DNA from: Candidatus Nitrospira nitrosa
GTDB taxonomy: Bacteria > Nitrospirota > Nitrospiria > Nitrospirales > Nitrospiraceae
Direction of reading: 5' to 3'
Length of the DNA: 64,000 nt
Assembly: GCF_001458735.1 (NCBI RefSeq)
Contig: NZ_CZQA01000010.1
Location: 310,001 to 374,000, forward strand
Positions 36,135-44,897 of the stretch are shown piece after piece; position 1 is the stretch's first letter, and each line of letters opens with the position of its first letter. Under the pieces are notes generated by a model. The model was not told the DNA's origin. It did no database searches and was given only the letters and a program-made list of their open reading frames with translations. The position numbers and the translations under genes were made by a program.

Positions 36135-36893
36135 ATGTTTGCTACTGCTGGAGGTCCGTCGTTTGCCGACAATCCTCTCACGTGGAGCCTGTTCTTCGCA
36201 CGTCAACCTGAACCGGATCTCGAATTCACCGAAGAGGAATTGGAGCAGACGACCACCGTTCGATCACCGTCACCCGTGAAGCCACCCAAGCAATCGAACA
36301 AGCGTCCGCTCTTGCTGGTGCTATTGGTTCTCCTCCTCGGTGGCGGCGCCTATCTTGCGATGGAGCCGGACCTGATCATGGAGTATCTTGGCCCGCTCCT
36401 CGGCGATGCACCAGCCCAACAACCTCAACCACCGATCGCTCGAAAGCCGGTCCCCCCGACTCCGGTCCCTGTTCCCCCAGCGGCACCGCCGAAAGCCGTG
36501 ACACCGCCACCAGACCCAGCTATTGCACCGGTTGAGGCACCGCAAGCCGCAATGCCGGCTCCGGCACCGGTTCCCACACCGCCGGCTGCACCACCGATGC
36601 CGACGGCTTCAACGCCAGCACCGACTCCGGCCGCACCGGTTGTCGCAACCCCGGCCCCACTCTTTAGTGAGGGGCAACGAGTCAGCGTCATGCCGAATCC
36701 GGCCATGCCCGGTCAGAAGGTGCAGCTTCATCAAGACGCCGAAGGGACAAAGCCAGGGCCGAGCATTCCCCCAGGAACCGCCTTCACGATTCTTGACGGC
36801 GAACTCCAAGGAAATGGCTGGGTCTACTCCATCCGCTCCGACTTCGGCACCAAGGGATGGCTGGCTGAACAGCAGCTCAAACTGAAACCCTGA
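36135..36893 (+). CDS. Anchored protein with proline-rich stalk and SH3-like C-terminus
   Basis: 252 residues from the ATG at 36135 with AGAGGGAGG upstream. A cytoplasmic N-terminal 55 residues precede one membrane helix (RPLLLVLLVLLLGGGAY, about 57-75). Residues 95-185 are Pro/Ala-rich, a stalk. The final 65 residues (RVSVMPNPAMPGQKVQLHQDAEG, PPGTAFTILDGEL, WVYSIRSDFGTKGWLAEQQL) resemble bacterial SH3 (SH3b) domains that bind cell wall or protein. Likely periplasmic wall-associated protein. Confidence 0.72.
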   Translation: MFATAGGPSFADNPLTWSLFFARQPEPDLEFTEEELEQTTTVRSPSPVKPPKQSNKRPLLLVLLVLLLGGGAYLAMEPDLIMEYLGPLLGDAPAQQPQPPIARKPVPPTPVPVPPAAPPKAVTPPPDPAIAPVEAPQAAMPAPAPVPTPPAAPPMPTASTPAPTPAAPVVATPAPLFSEGQRVSVMPNPAMPGQKVQLHQDAEGTKPGPSIPPGTAFTILDGELQGNGWVYSIRSDFGTKGWLAEQQLKLKP

Positions 36894-36913
36894 TCGTCCA
36901 CCGCTCATCTCCC

Positions 36914-36949
36914 GCGGGAGGGTAGGTAATCCTACCACTACCCTCCCGC
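36914..36949. terminator. 12-bp hairpin after the SH3-like gene
   Basis: GCGGGAGGGTAG pairs perfectly with CTACCCTCCCGC across a 12-base loop. It begins 21 bp after the stop and directly precedes a TATAAT box. No T-run follows on the plus strand, so its role as terminator is probable but not certain. Confidence 0.55.
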
Positions 36950-36954
36950 TGTGC

Positions 36955-36960
36955 TATAAT
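36955..36960 (+). promoter_or_regulatory. Extended -10 promoter for the HAD-BtuF-hpnDE operon
   Basis: TGCTATAAT is an extended -10 (TG one base before a perfect TATAAT) located 49 bp upstream of the HAD gene start and directly after a hairpin. The -35 region is weak (it falls in the hairpin loop), which is common with extended -10 promoters. Confidence 0.5.
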
Positions 36961-37008
36961 GCCGCCCGTCCACTTTCGTAAAGACGACATCACAACTGGT
37001 AGGACTCC

Positions 37009-37692
37009 ATGCGCGCTGTGATCTTTGACTTTGACGGTGTGATCGCCGACACCGAACCCCTCCACTTTGAAGGCCTCCGCCGGACACTGGCCGAAATCCA
37101 GATCACCTTGACCGAGAAAGACTATTACACCGACTATCTTGGGTTTGATGATCGGGGATGCATCCTGGAAGCACTTCGAATCAATCACCGTCCCGTTTCA
37201 AGCTCGCTGGTCCAAGACCTGATGGCCAAGAAAGCCATCGCTTATATGGCCTCGATCAAAGAACATCTCGTTATCTTTCCCGGTGTGAGAGCGTTCATTG
37301 AAGACGCGGCGGCCATCTATCCACTCGCCATTGCCTCCGGTGCGCTACGACCAGAAATCGAACTCGTGCTCGAGCAGATCGGCCTTCGTAAGGCGTTTGG
37401 TCACATCACAAGCGCCGAGGACGTGGCGAATGGCAAGCCCCATCCGGAACCGTTTCTTCAGGCCCTGGCCGGGTTGAACCGCCAGCAGTCGACGTCCGCG
37501 ATACCAACCAGCTCGTGCCTAGTCATTGAAGATTCTCGGCCGGGTATTCGCGCCGCAAAAGCTGCGGGCATGCGAGTGTTAGCCGTTGCCAACACCCACA
37601 CCGCGCAAGAGCTCCACGAAGCTGATGCCATCACGATGAGCTTGAGCGAAACGCGCCTGGACGAGATACGCGCACGATTGTGGCCGACCTAG
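37009..37692 (+). CDS. HAD-superfamily phosphatase / phosphoglucomutase-like
   Basis: 227 residues. VIFDFDGVIADTEPLH has the nucleophile Asp and acid/base Asp of the HAD fold, IASGA is motif II, the Lys of motif III lies in NGKPHPEPF, and VIEDSRPGIRAAKAAGM is motif IV. The cap is of the small helical C1 type. Specific substrate cannot be read; Gph- or beta-PGM-like members fit. It heads a run with the BtuF-like and hpnDE genes (14 bp to the next start). Confidence 0.85.
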   Translation: MRAVIFDFDGVIADTEPLHFEGLRRTLAEIQITLTEKDYYTDYLGFDDRGCILEALRINHRPVSSSLVQDLMAKKAIAYMASIKEHLVIFPGVRAFIEDAAAIYPLAIASGALRPEIELVLEQIGLRKAFGHITSAEDVANGKPHPEPFLQALAGLNRQQSTSAIPTSSCLVIEDSRPGIRAAKAAGMRVLAVANTHTAQELHEADAITMSLSETRLDEIRARLWPT

Positions 37693-37705
37693 GCTCAGCA
37701 TCATT

Positions 37706-38647
37706 ATGCGAATTTGCTCACTCATCCCAGGTGCAACAGAGGTGATCGTCGCGCTCGGCTTGGAGGACCAGCTCGTCGGCATCAGCCATGAATGTGACTT
37801 TCCCCCTTCGATTCACCGGGTCCCAGTCATGATTCAATCACTGGTCGACGCAGAGCACAGCACCAGCAGTGGAGTCGACCAACGAGTCAAAGATTTGGTT
37901 CGAACAGGACACCAACTCTACCAGCTACGAGAAGAGGCCTTTCTGCAGGCTCGGCCCGATCTCATCCTGACGCAGGACCTCTGTCACGTCTGCTCAGTGA
38001 CCCCAGACCAACTCACCAGGGCCATGCAATTGCTTCAACGCCACCCAGAGCTGCTGATTCTTAGTCCAACGACCCTAGAAGATATGATTCATGACATCGA
38101 GCGGATTGCCGACGCCGTTGGTGCCGTTCCAAAAGGAGAAGCCCTTGTAGCCACGCTCCGAGATCGATTGGAGAGGGTCCGCCTCCGGACGGAGAAAGTG
38201 GCCGTCCGTCCGCGGGTGGTATGTCTTGAATGGCTCGATCCTCTGTATGTCGCCGGCCATTGGGTCCCGGAAATGGTAGACTTAGCCGGGGGCTACAACG
38301 TGCTGGGCTCCAAGAACAGCCCCTCGTACCAGACGACATGGGATGAGGTAGCGACCGCACAGCCTGATGTGGTCATCGTGATGCCCTGTGGGTACTCGGT
38401 TGATCGAACGCTCAACGAATTGCGACAGGCCGGATCTATTCAAGCGGCATGGCAACGGGCACAGGCATCCTGGTCAGACATGTATCTTGTGGATGCCGGC
38501 TCCTATTTCAGCCGTCCCGGCCCTCGACTCATTGATGGGGTGGAGCTCTTGGCCGACATTCTCCACCCGAATCAGGATTACCCGCTCGATTGCTCTCGGG
38601 CGATCAAATGTGAACCATCCGTACTAGCTGGAGACTGTGCTTCATGA
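37706..38647 (+). CDS. Cobalamin-binding (BtuF-like) periplasmic-binding-fold protein without signal peptide
   Basis: 313 residues. RICSLIPGATEVIVALGLEDQLVGIS and DLILTQDLCHVCSV match the class III substrate-binding protein family (BtuF/FhuD). These usually have an export signal, but here the conserved domain begins at residue 1, so the protein should be cytoplasmic unless a start lies further upstream, and no frame allows it. Its stop overlaps hpnD (ATGA). It may bind a corrinoid or another cofactor in the cytoplasm; no ABC transporter genes are adjacent. Confidence 0.75.
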   Translation: MRICSLIPGATEVIVALGLEDQLVGISHECDFPPSIHRVPVMIQSLVDAEHSTSSGVDQRVKDLVRTGHQLYQLREEAFLQARPDLILTQDLCHVCSVTPDQLTRAMQLLQRHPELLILSPTTLEDMIHDIERIADAVGAVPKGEALVATLRDRLERVRLRTEKVAVRPRVVCLEWLDPLYVAGHWVPEMVDLAGGYNVLGSKNSPSYQTTWDEVATAQPDVVIVMPCGYSVDRTLNELRQAGSIQAAWQRAQASWSDMYLVDAGSYFSRPGPRLIDGVELLADILHPNQDYPLDCSRAIKCEPSVLAGDCAS

Positions 38648-39504
38648 AGGCTTCGGACGCTCAAGCCTATTGCACCGCCTACACCAAGAAAAGCGGCAGC
38701 AATTTCTACTATTCGTTCCTGTTTCTTCCAAAAGCCAAACGCGATGCCATGTACACAGTCTATGCCTTCTGCAAGGCGGTCGACAGCGCCGTCGATGAAC
38801 CCGCTGCCGGCAGCAATCCCAAGGACGATCTGAAGCACTGGCGTGAAGAACTGGATGCCGTGTATTCCGGAACACCGACGACTCCCATCATGGTGAGCCT
38901 CGCGCACCATGTAAAAGCGTTGAGTATTCCGAAGGCCTACTTTGAGGAGCTGATCAAGGGCGTCGAGATGGATCTCTTCAATAACCGATATGTCACGTTC
39001 GATGAGTTGTCGCTCTATTGCTACCGTGTGGCATCTGTCGTCGGACTCATCTGCCTCCATATCTTTGGCGTCACATCCGCACGCGCACAAGACTATGCGG
39101 TCGCTCTGGGCATGGCGTTCCAGCTGACGAACATCCTACGTGATGTGGGAGCCGATGCCAAGGAGGGACGGATCTATCTCCCGTTGGACGACTTGCGAAA
39201 GTGGAACTATCCGGAGAAGGCGCTGCTCAACCAGAGTTATTCTCCTGAGTTCCGCGTCTTGATGGAATATGAAGCATCCCAAGCCCATCACTACTATAAG
39301 CGAGCCGAAGCGGCCCTGGCGGGCCTCTCCTCAGGTGAACGACGTGCGCTCACGGTGGCAGAAATCATGCACGGGATCTATAGCCGGATCCTGGAACGGA
39401 TTGAACGGTCGAACTATCAGGTGTTCGGGCCCCGGATCAGCCTCACCACCACGCAACGGGTGATGATCGCCCTAGGGGTGTGGCTCCGCTCACGATTCTC
39501 GTGA
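38644..39504 (+). CDS. hpnD: Presqualene diphosphate synthase (HpnD)
   Basis: 286 residues, trans-prenyltransferase fold. FYYSFLFLPKAKRDAMYTVYAFCKAVD is the first substrate block with DSAVDE as the first Asp-rich region; AFQLTNILRDVGADAKEGRIYLP is the second. HpnD joins two farnesyl diphosphates to presqualene diphosphate on the way to squalene and hopanoids. It is coupled to hpnE. HpnC, the usual third partner, is not found in this window. Confidence 0.9.
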   Translation: MKASDAQAYCTAYTKKSGSNFYYSFLFLPKAKRDAMYTVYAFCKAVDSAVDEPAAGSNPKDDLKHWREELDAVYSGTPTTPIMVSLAHHVKALSIPKAYFEELIKGVEMDLFNNRYVTFDELSLYCYRVASVVGLICLHIFGVTSARAQDYAVALGMAFQLTNILRDVGADAKEGRIYLPLDDLRKWNYPEKALLNQSYSPEFRVLMEYEASQAHHYYKRAEAALAGLSSGERRALTVAEIMHGIYSRILERIERSNYQVFGPRISLTTTQRVMIALGVWLRSRFS

Positions 39505-40817
39505 CTGCACCGTCCCCACAAACCGTTTTGATTGTGGGTGCCGGCCTGGCCGGCTTGGCAACAGCCTATCAGCTCCACCAACAAGGCTACCAGGTCACCC
39601 TCCTCGAGTACTCAGACTGGCTTGATGGATTCCGGACCAACCCGTCCGATCCCACATCAATCACCCTTGGATGCCATCATGAGACAAAGCGGGCACTCGA
39701 GAAACTCGCCCACGCGCAACACCCAAGCTCTGACCAGACCATTCCTCTCGAATTTCGACTCCCCACTGGACAGACCATGCCCTATCAGTCTGCCAGACTG
39801 CCGGGCACCTTGCACTGGATGATGAGTGTCTTCAATTTCCATGGCCTATCCTGGCAGGACCGTTGGAGACTGTTCTCCCATGTTGAGCAGATTTGGGAAC
39901 AGGCCGAAACCCTTCCGGCAGATTTAGAGAATCGCACAGCAGATGAGTGGCTCAATGCCACCGGCCAAAGCACAGAAGCCAGGGAACGGATTTGGGCCCC
40001 ACTCGCTCAGTGGTTGACAGGCAACGCACTGCCCCGTCTGTCCGCAGCAACCTTTGTGCACATCCTGTCAACCGTGTTCCTGCGTGAGGCGTCCGACGCC
40101 AGGCTCACATACCGGCCGGGAACCATTGATCAGCGATTGCTCACCCCGTTCAAAGAAGTACTTCACGGAGACACCGTTCGGTTCATCCCCCTTGCAGAAC
40201 CGCCGCACATCCGATTTGGACAAGAGGGGATACAAGACATTCGACTCCCCAACGGCACAGCCTTGCAAGCCGGCTGGTACATCAGCGCCCTCTCATATCA
40301 GGCCCTCCTCCGCCTGCTTCCCGAACGGTTTCTTACTCGCTATGCCTACTTTGCCCATCTGACGGAACTCCAAAGCCTCAGTGAGATCGTGGTGCAGCTA
40401 ACCATTCAATCCACTAACCAGCAGCCGCGACTGCTCCTGCTCGACAGCAAGCCGTTCCATCACCTCACGAGATCTCCTATTGGTACACGTGAAGTCGTCG
40501 TGCGTCTGGCAGAAACCGAGAGCTCGCTGATGGAATTAGGCGAGGATCAGGTGGTCAACGTCGCGCAAGCCAAGATCACCACCGTGTTTCCTGACCTGTC
40601 TCTGAGCGACATCACATCCCGCCAGGTCTTTCGAGATGACCACGCCGCGCTGCTGCTTGCACCGGGAGCCGCCCGACTCCGTCCGCTTCAACAAAGCCCC
40701 GTCCCAAATCTATTGGTCGCCGGAGCCTGGACCGACACGAACTGGCCCCCGAACATTGAGAGCGCCCTTGTCAGCGCCCGCCGCTGCGCCGACATCGTTA
40801 CCGGACACCAATCTTGA
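39501..40817 (+). CDS. hpnE: Hydroxysqualene dehydroxylase (HpnE)
   Basis: 438 residues. VLIVGAGLAGLATAYQL is the FAD-binding GxGxxG, followed by VTLLEYSD and LPGTLHW; NLLVAGAWTDTNWPPNIESAL at the C-terminus is the second FAD contact. HpnE reduces hydroxysqualene to squalene. I chose the GTG at 39501, whose GTGA overlaps the hpnD stop, instead of the upstream GTG at 39480, which would overlap by 25 bp. Confidence 0.88.
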   Translation: MTAPSPQTVLIVGAGLAGLATAYQLHQQGYQVTLLEYSDWLDGFRTNPSDPTSITLGCHHETKRALEKLAHAQHPSSDQTIPLEFRLPTGQTMPYQSARLPGTLHWMMSVFNFHGLSWQDRWRLFSHVEQIWEQAETLPADLENRTADEWLNATGQSTEARERIWAPLAQWLTGNALPRLSAATFVHILSTVFLREASDARLTYRPGTIDQRLLTPFKEVLHGDTVRFIPLAEPPHIRFGQEGIQDIRLPNGTALQAGWYISALSYQALLRLLPERFLTRYAYFAHLTELQSLSEIVVQLTIQSTNQQPRLLLLDSKPFHHLTRSPIGTREVVVRLAETESSLMELGEDQVVNVAQAKITTVFPDLSLSDITSRQVFRDDHAALLLAPGAARLRPLQQSPVPNLLVAGAWTDTNWPPNIESALVSARRCADIVTGHQS

Positions 40818-40848
40818 CCTATGACTGCCTGAATGGTACGAGTACCCA

Positions 40849-41157
40849 ATGACTGGATGGATCACACTTCTCGCACTCCTGCTCATAGCGACAGTCGAAG
40901 GCTGCACACCCAATCCGTTTGAGCGTGGGGGCCACCCAGCCGGATACAGCCGTTACGATGTGGAGCGGGATTATATGGAGTGCGAGTATAAGGCGAGATT
41001 AGCAAACGAACAGCATTTCTATAGCCAGAGCTCGCCTTTCCCGTTCAGCGGCGGTGCCCAGAGTCCGGCCGATCATGCCCGGGCGTTGCATGGTCTTTCA
41101 ACCATCAACGCCATGCGGGACACCTGCCTTGCGGCAAAGGGCTACCAGTTGAATTAG
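40849..41157 (+). CDS. Small lipoprotein of unknown function
   Basis: 102 residues. WITLLALLLIATVEGC is a signal peptide with a lipobox-like end (VEGC), so lipid anchoring is probable. The mature part is rich in Tyr, Asp and Glu and has two more Cys (MECEY, RDTCLAAKGYQLN), a layout common in small outer-membrane lipoproteins of the glycine-zipper-free type. It lies 31 bp after hpnE and may be co-transcribed. Confidence 0.65.
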   Translation: MTGWITLLALLLIATVEGCTPNPFERGGHPAGYSRYDVERDYMECEYKARLANEQHFYSQSSPFPFSGGAQSPADHARALHGLSTINAMRDTCLAAKGYQLN

Positions 41158-41268
41158 TTCACCTCGGCCAGCATGCAGATTTCCCAAAAAAACTCTCATG
41201 ATCTTCATTGACATACCGGCTCGTCCATTTCTAAGATACCGCCACGATTTCTTTGGCTTGCTTCATTC

Positions 41269-41925
41269 ATGACATTCACTCCACTCCAAGAACTCGCGCA
41301 ATCGCTCGTGAACTGCGAGCGGTGTAAACTCGCCACGCTAGGGCGCAGCCAAGTTGTCTTCGGCGTGGGAAATCCCCAGGCCAGCATTATGTTCGTGGGA
41401 GAAGCGCCAGGATTCAACGAAGATCAGAAAGGCGAGCCGTTCGTCGGTGCTGCGGGGAAACTGTTGAATGATCTCCTGGCCTCGGCTGGTCTGTCGCGTG
41501 ATCAGATCTACATTGCAAACGTCATCAAGTGCCGGCCACCAAACAATCGTGACCCAGAGCCAGACGAAGTGGAGACCTGCAAACCGTTCTTGCTACAGCA
41601 GATCAAGTTGATCCAGCCGAAACTGGTCTGTACGCTTGGCAACTGGGCCACGCAGACGCTGTTGGAACGCAAGGTTGGCATCACGAAAGTGAAGGCACAA
41701 GCCTTCCACCTGAAAGACTTCGTACTCTTCCCGCTACTGCATCCTGCTGCGGCCCTGCACCAGGGGAACTTGCTCCCAACGTTGAAGGAAGATTTTAAGA
41801 AACTTAAAGAATTCCTCGACAAGAACACGAAACCAGCCGAACCAACCAGCACAGCCCAAACCCCAGCCGCCCCAGTCCTGAATATCGAATCGCCTCAGCC
41901 GGCACAGATGGATTTGTTCGGATAG
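41269..41925 (+). CDS. Uracil-DNA glycosylase, family 4 (Fe-S)
   Basis: 218 residues. The 4Fe-4S ligands are NCERCKLA plus C in VIKCRPP and C in VETCKPF; GEAPGFNEDQKGEPFVGAAG is the active site motif I, and LLHPAAALHQ is the C-terminal active-site loop. It removes uracil from DNA and is common in thermophiles and many other bacteria. The last 30 residues are Pro/Ala/Thr-rich, ending QMDLFG, which resembles a sliding-clamp-binding tail (QxxLF). Confidence 0.92.
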   Translation: MTFTPLQELAQSLVNCERCKLATLGRSQVVFGVGNPQASIMFVGEAPGFNEDQKGEPFVGAAGKLLNDLLASAGLSRDQIYIANVIKCRPPNNRDPEPDEVETCKPFLLQQIKLIQPKLVCTLGNWATQTLLERKVGITKVKAQAFHLKDFVLFPLLHPAAALHQGNLLPTLKEDFKKLKEFLDKNTKPAEPTSTAQTPAAPVLNIESPQPAQMDLFG

Positions 41926-41944
41926 CATTTCTGTTTCAACTCGC

Positions 41945-42127
41945 TCAACCAAACACCGAGCGGTGGCTGACCCACTGCCCTCTCTCAGTCCACTTCAAAG
42001 ATCGACGCAGCGAATACATTGACTTCTGATCGCTCAGAATTTCGACCGTATCCACAAACCCCTCAGACTGCTCCATTCTCAACAACACAACAGAAGGGAC
42101 GCCGTTGCGCGTAATAGTGACACTCAT
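41945..42127 (-). pseudogene. N-terminally truncated Phd/YefM-type antitoxin
   Basis: 60 codons: VTITRNGVPSVVLL then VDTVEILSDQKSMYSLRRSLKW and GQWVSHRSVFG match residues from about 30 to the end of Phd/YefM antitoxins. The N-terminal DNA-binding part (usual pattern SxxEARxxLxxLxxxV) is missing; upstream the ankyrin gene stop lies 17 bp away. No toxin gene follows. It is a leftover of a toxin-antitoxin pair, or at most a small stand-alone protein. Confidence 0.7.
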
Positions 42128-42144
42128 AGTGGATACTCAGCTCC

Positions 42145-43173
42145 CTACGGCTCCAATAATGGGATAAGATCAGCGTGTTTTTTGGAACGGGCGAGGTCCA
42201 CAGGGCGGCTTCCGTTGTTCGTGCTCATGGTCTTGCTTGCGCCGTGCTTGAGCAAGTCTTCAACAATGTCTCGCTGGCCGGCCAATGCTGCAATATGGAG
42301 CGGTGACTCACCCTCTTTAGTGGTGAAGTCCACTTCCGCCCCCCTCTTTAACAGAGTTGCCACCACCTCGTGATGACCCTTCTCTGTTGCCACGTGGAGT
42401 GGGGTCCACCCCCATCCATCGGCCTGATTCACCGCCGCACCACGCTCCAGCAGGAGTGCCACGATATCCTGATGGCCCTGCTGCGCCGCAATGTAGAGCG
42501 GAGGCCAGCCCAGACGGGCTGCCTGGTTCACCGCTGCGCCGTGCTTCAGCAGCAGCGCCACCATCTCAGGGTGGCTCTTCCGGATTGCCAGAAACAGCGG
42601 GGGATCACCCTCCATGGGTCCTTGATTAACGGCTGCTCCGTGTTCCAAGAGAAGGGCCGCCATCTCTGAATCGTTCTGCATCATGGCAAGATACAGTGGG
42701 GTCCAACCAGTCTTGATGTCTGCCTGGTTCACCGCTGCCCATTGCTCCAGAAGCAGTGTCACGACATCCCGATGACCCTTCATGGTTGCCCCGAAGAGTG
42801 GCGTCCAGCCATTCACATCAGCCCGGTTCACGACGGCACCATGAGCCCATAGAAGTGCGACGATCTCACGATGACCGTTCCTGGCTGCGTCAAAGAGCGG
42901 AGTCCATCCATTCAGATCGGTTTGATCTACGACCGCTCCATGCTCAAGCAGAAGTGCAACGATCTCATGATGGCCCTTCCTGGCTGCGCGGTGGAGCGGG
43001 GTGTCGCCGTTCTCATCCGCGACCCGCACATCTGCCCCCTCATGAAGCAGCGCCTGCACCTGTGCGCGATTACCGAGCCACGTGGCCTCTAGCAAGGCCT
43101 CATCCATAGGCCGCATGGCCACAAGCGCGGGCAGCAGCACAACGATAGCCAGAATTATTCCCCACTGTCGCAT
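42145..43173 (-). CDS. Secreted ankyrin-repeat protein
   Basis: 342 residues from the ATG at 43173 behind AAAGGAGA. Residues 1-19 (QWGIILAIVVLLPALVA) form a signal peptide or anchor. The rest is about nine ankyrin repeats of 33 residues with the GxTPLHxAxxxGHxEIVxLLLxHGAxV consensus; one carries an extra residue (ADIKTGWTP). Ankyrin arrays bind proteins; export implies a periplasmic or surface partner. It sits upstream of the antitoxin remnant. Confidence 0.88.
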   Translation of the reverse strand: MRQWGIILAIVVLLPALVAMRPMDEALLEATWLGNRAQVQALLHEGADVRVADENGDTPLHRAARKGHHEIVALLLEHGAVVDQTDLNGWTPLFDAARNGHREIVALLWAHGAVVNRADVNGWTPLFGATMKGHRDVVTLLLEQWAAVNQADIKTGWTPLYLAMMQNDSEMAALLLEHGAAVNQGPMEGDPPLFLAIRKSHPEMVALLLKHGAAVNQAARLGWPPLYIAAQQGHQDIVALLLERGAAVNQADGWGWTPLHVATEKGHHEVVATLLKRGAEVDFTTKEGESPLHIAALAGQRDIVEDLLKHGASKTMSTNNGSRPVDLARSKKHADLIPLLEP

Positions 43174-43700
43174 CACGACAATCTCCTTTGAACGTTTCTG
43201 AGTCAATACGGTTGATTGATATTGGGATGACACTATACTCCTGAACAAGTCTTCCCTGAAGAGCCGAGCGGTTGACAGCCAAAAGCCAATATGCTCTTCG
43301 CGAACGCTCTTTCCTATCCACTGACATCATCACGACACACGTCCGGACAATCCTCACAATGCCACGCTCTCATACCCACCAGGCTGGCCTCCATACCCAA
43401 GCCCATTCTGAGGCGTGGATCCACTGCACTTGTTTCCCAGATGGGACCGGCACTCTTTCACCGCCGTTTTCTTTCTCGACACCATCGCTCACACTGTGGC
43501 AGCATCCTCCAGCAATTACCCAAAAGATCGCTCGTATAACAAACCTCAGACGGGGAGTATCTTGATGACTGCTTCCCAAGACAGCTCCAATCCTGAAACA
43601 CATTCTGTAGTCGAATGAGCTTGATCTCCTACGTCAACCACAAGGCCTGCTCACCGACCAGAAGTGGTACTGGCCCGAGCGAGCTGAGCGAGGCCATCGG
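43174..43700. other. Intergenic stretch, no complete gene recognised
   Basis: 527 bp between divergent genes. No frame with a credible start and motif is visible, except that the reading frame of the next gene stays open upstream from about 43609 (LDLLRQPQGLLTDQKWYWPE) without an ATG, GTG or TTG in it. Confidence 0.35.
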
Positions 43701-44219
43701 ATGAGTCAAACGCTCCATCCAAACAGCAGCGATTTTGTCGGCGCAACTGAGCAAGAGGGGCCGAGGGATCTCATGAGGACGGTGTATGCCGAAGAGTGGT
43801 TCGGATGGGCTCAACGGTTTTACGACTTAGCCGTCACGGATGAAGAACGGCGATGGATGTATAGTATCCTCTGTCAGTTTTGCTGGGAGATTGCCCACAC
43901 CTCTTATGCCGAGGAGTTTCAACCCAGAGAACATCGTCTTGCGAAGGTCTTACGACCACAATGGTGTGTGCTCCTGTCGAAACGCGATGGGAGTGCTCCG
44001 ATGAAATGGGTGCAGGTGTCCACAGGTGATAATGGCGAACGTCCGTGGCTCGCCTATTCCGAGTTTGATCCCACGATTCTGGGCGCCCGCGAGTTCATGC
44101 TGGTTGATCCCGTCAATATGATCCCACAGTTTACAAAATTTACTTCGCTGGTTGATTGGTCCGGTGTTGGCGTAGAAGAGTGCCCCCCTGAATTGCATGA
44201 ACCATGTCAGCCACACTGA
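43701..44219 (+). CDS. Hypothetical protein
   Basis: 172 residues, Trp- and Glu-rich, soluble. Protein-like segments include EEWFGWAQRFYDLAVTDEERRWMYSILCQFCWEIAHTSYAEEF. No motif is recognised. The frame continues 90 bases upstream with protein-like sequence but no start codon, so the annotated start may hide a lost N-terminus. Confidence 0.55.
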   Translation: MSQTLHPNSSDFVGATEQEGPRDLMRTVYAEEWFGWAQRFYDLAVTDEERRWMYSILCQFCWEIAHTSYAEEFQPREHRLAKVLRPQWCVLLSKRDGSAPMKWVQVSTGDNGERPWLAYSEFDPTILGAREFMLVDPVNMIPQFTKFTSLVDWSGVGVEECPPELHEPCQPH

Positions 44220-44417
44220 TCCCGTCCTTGAAACCTTCAGTAATCGTGTGATCCGTGACAAAAAAGTTACCTTTTCGAATGGATTTACTACGAATGGCAT
44301 CGATGTCCATGACAGCGCAGAATAGCGAAAGGCTATGAAGGGGGCAAACCTCAGATAAAATCGCCGCTTACTATGGGCGCAGCACTACATCATCGTCCGG
44401 ACATTCGAGATATAAAT

Positions 44418-44876
44418 CTACGCTTTGGATTGGATTGTGGATGAGGATTCTGAATCGGCAGGCTGACTGTCTTCGTTATCTTCTGCAGGCTTCTCTTCTT
44501 CCGGCACATCGAACCACTGCACTAACATCTCATCCCACCAGGCTTCTGTCACGTCCTCTCCTGGATCCGTTCCCAGAAACGCGACATCCTCTTGCTTGAG
44601 GGAAGCGCCGACAAGCTGCGGTTGGAACTTGGCTCGATTGATGACTTCCTTCGTCGCATATCCACCGATGATCCAGGAGTCCGGATCGGCCCTTCTGGAT
44701 TTATACGCTTTGAGGTCATGCTTTAGATACATGAAGATCTGCTGCTGGACGGGATCTGTCACACCGGACTGCGGTAAGCTTAAGGTCTTTTCAATGCGCT
44801 TTCTCCAATGCCGATCGTCGTAGCGCGACGTAATCAGCTGCAGCATCTGTTTTCCGAGAACGGCATCAAGTGGCAT
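44418..44876 (-). CDS. Hypothetical protein
   Basis: 152 residues, acidic C-terminal tail (EEEKPAEDNEDSQPADSESSS). The centre reads DDRHWRKRIEKTLSLPQ and WIIGGYATKEVINRAKF. No family recognised. On the minus strand, 21 bp after the PEBP gene, so probably co-transcribed. Confidence 0.6.
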   Translation of the reverse strand: MPLDAVLGKQMLQLITSRYDDRHWRKRIEKTLSLPQSGVTDPVQQQIFMYLKHDLKAYKSRRADPDSWIIGGYATKEVINRAKFQPQLVGASLKQEDVAFLGTDPGEDVTEAWWDEMLVQWFDVPEEEKPAEDNEDSQPADSESSSTIQSKA

Positions 44877-44897
44877 GGCGTGTATTCCAACTCCGGG

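Noticed and set aside
43250-43618. Several overlapping small frames upstream of the 172-residue gene
   Set aside because: No ribosome sites, motifs or coherent composition.
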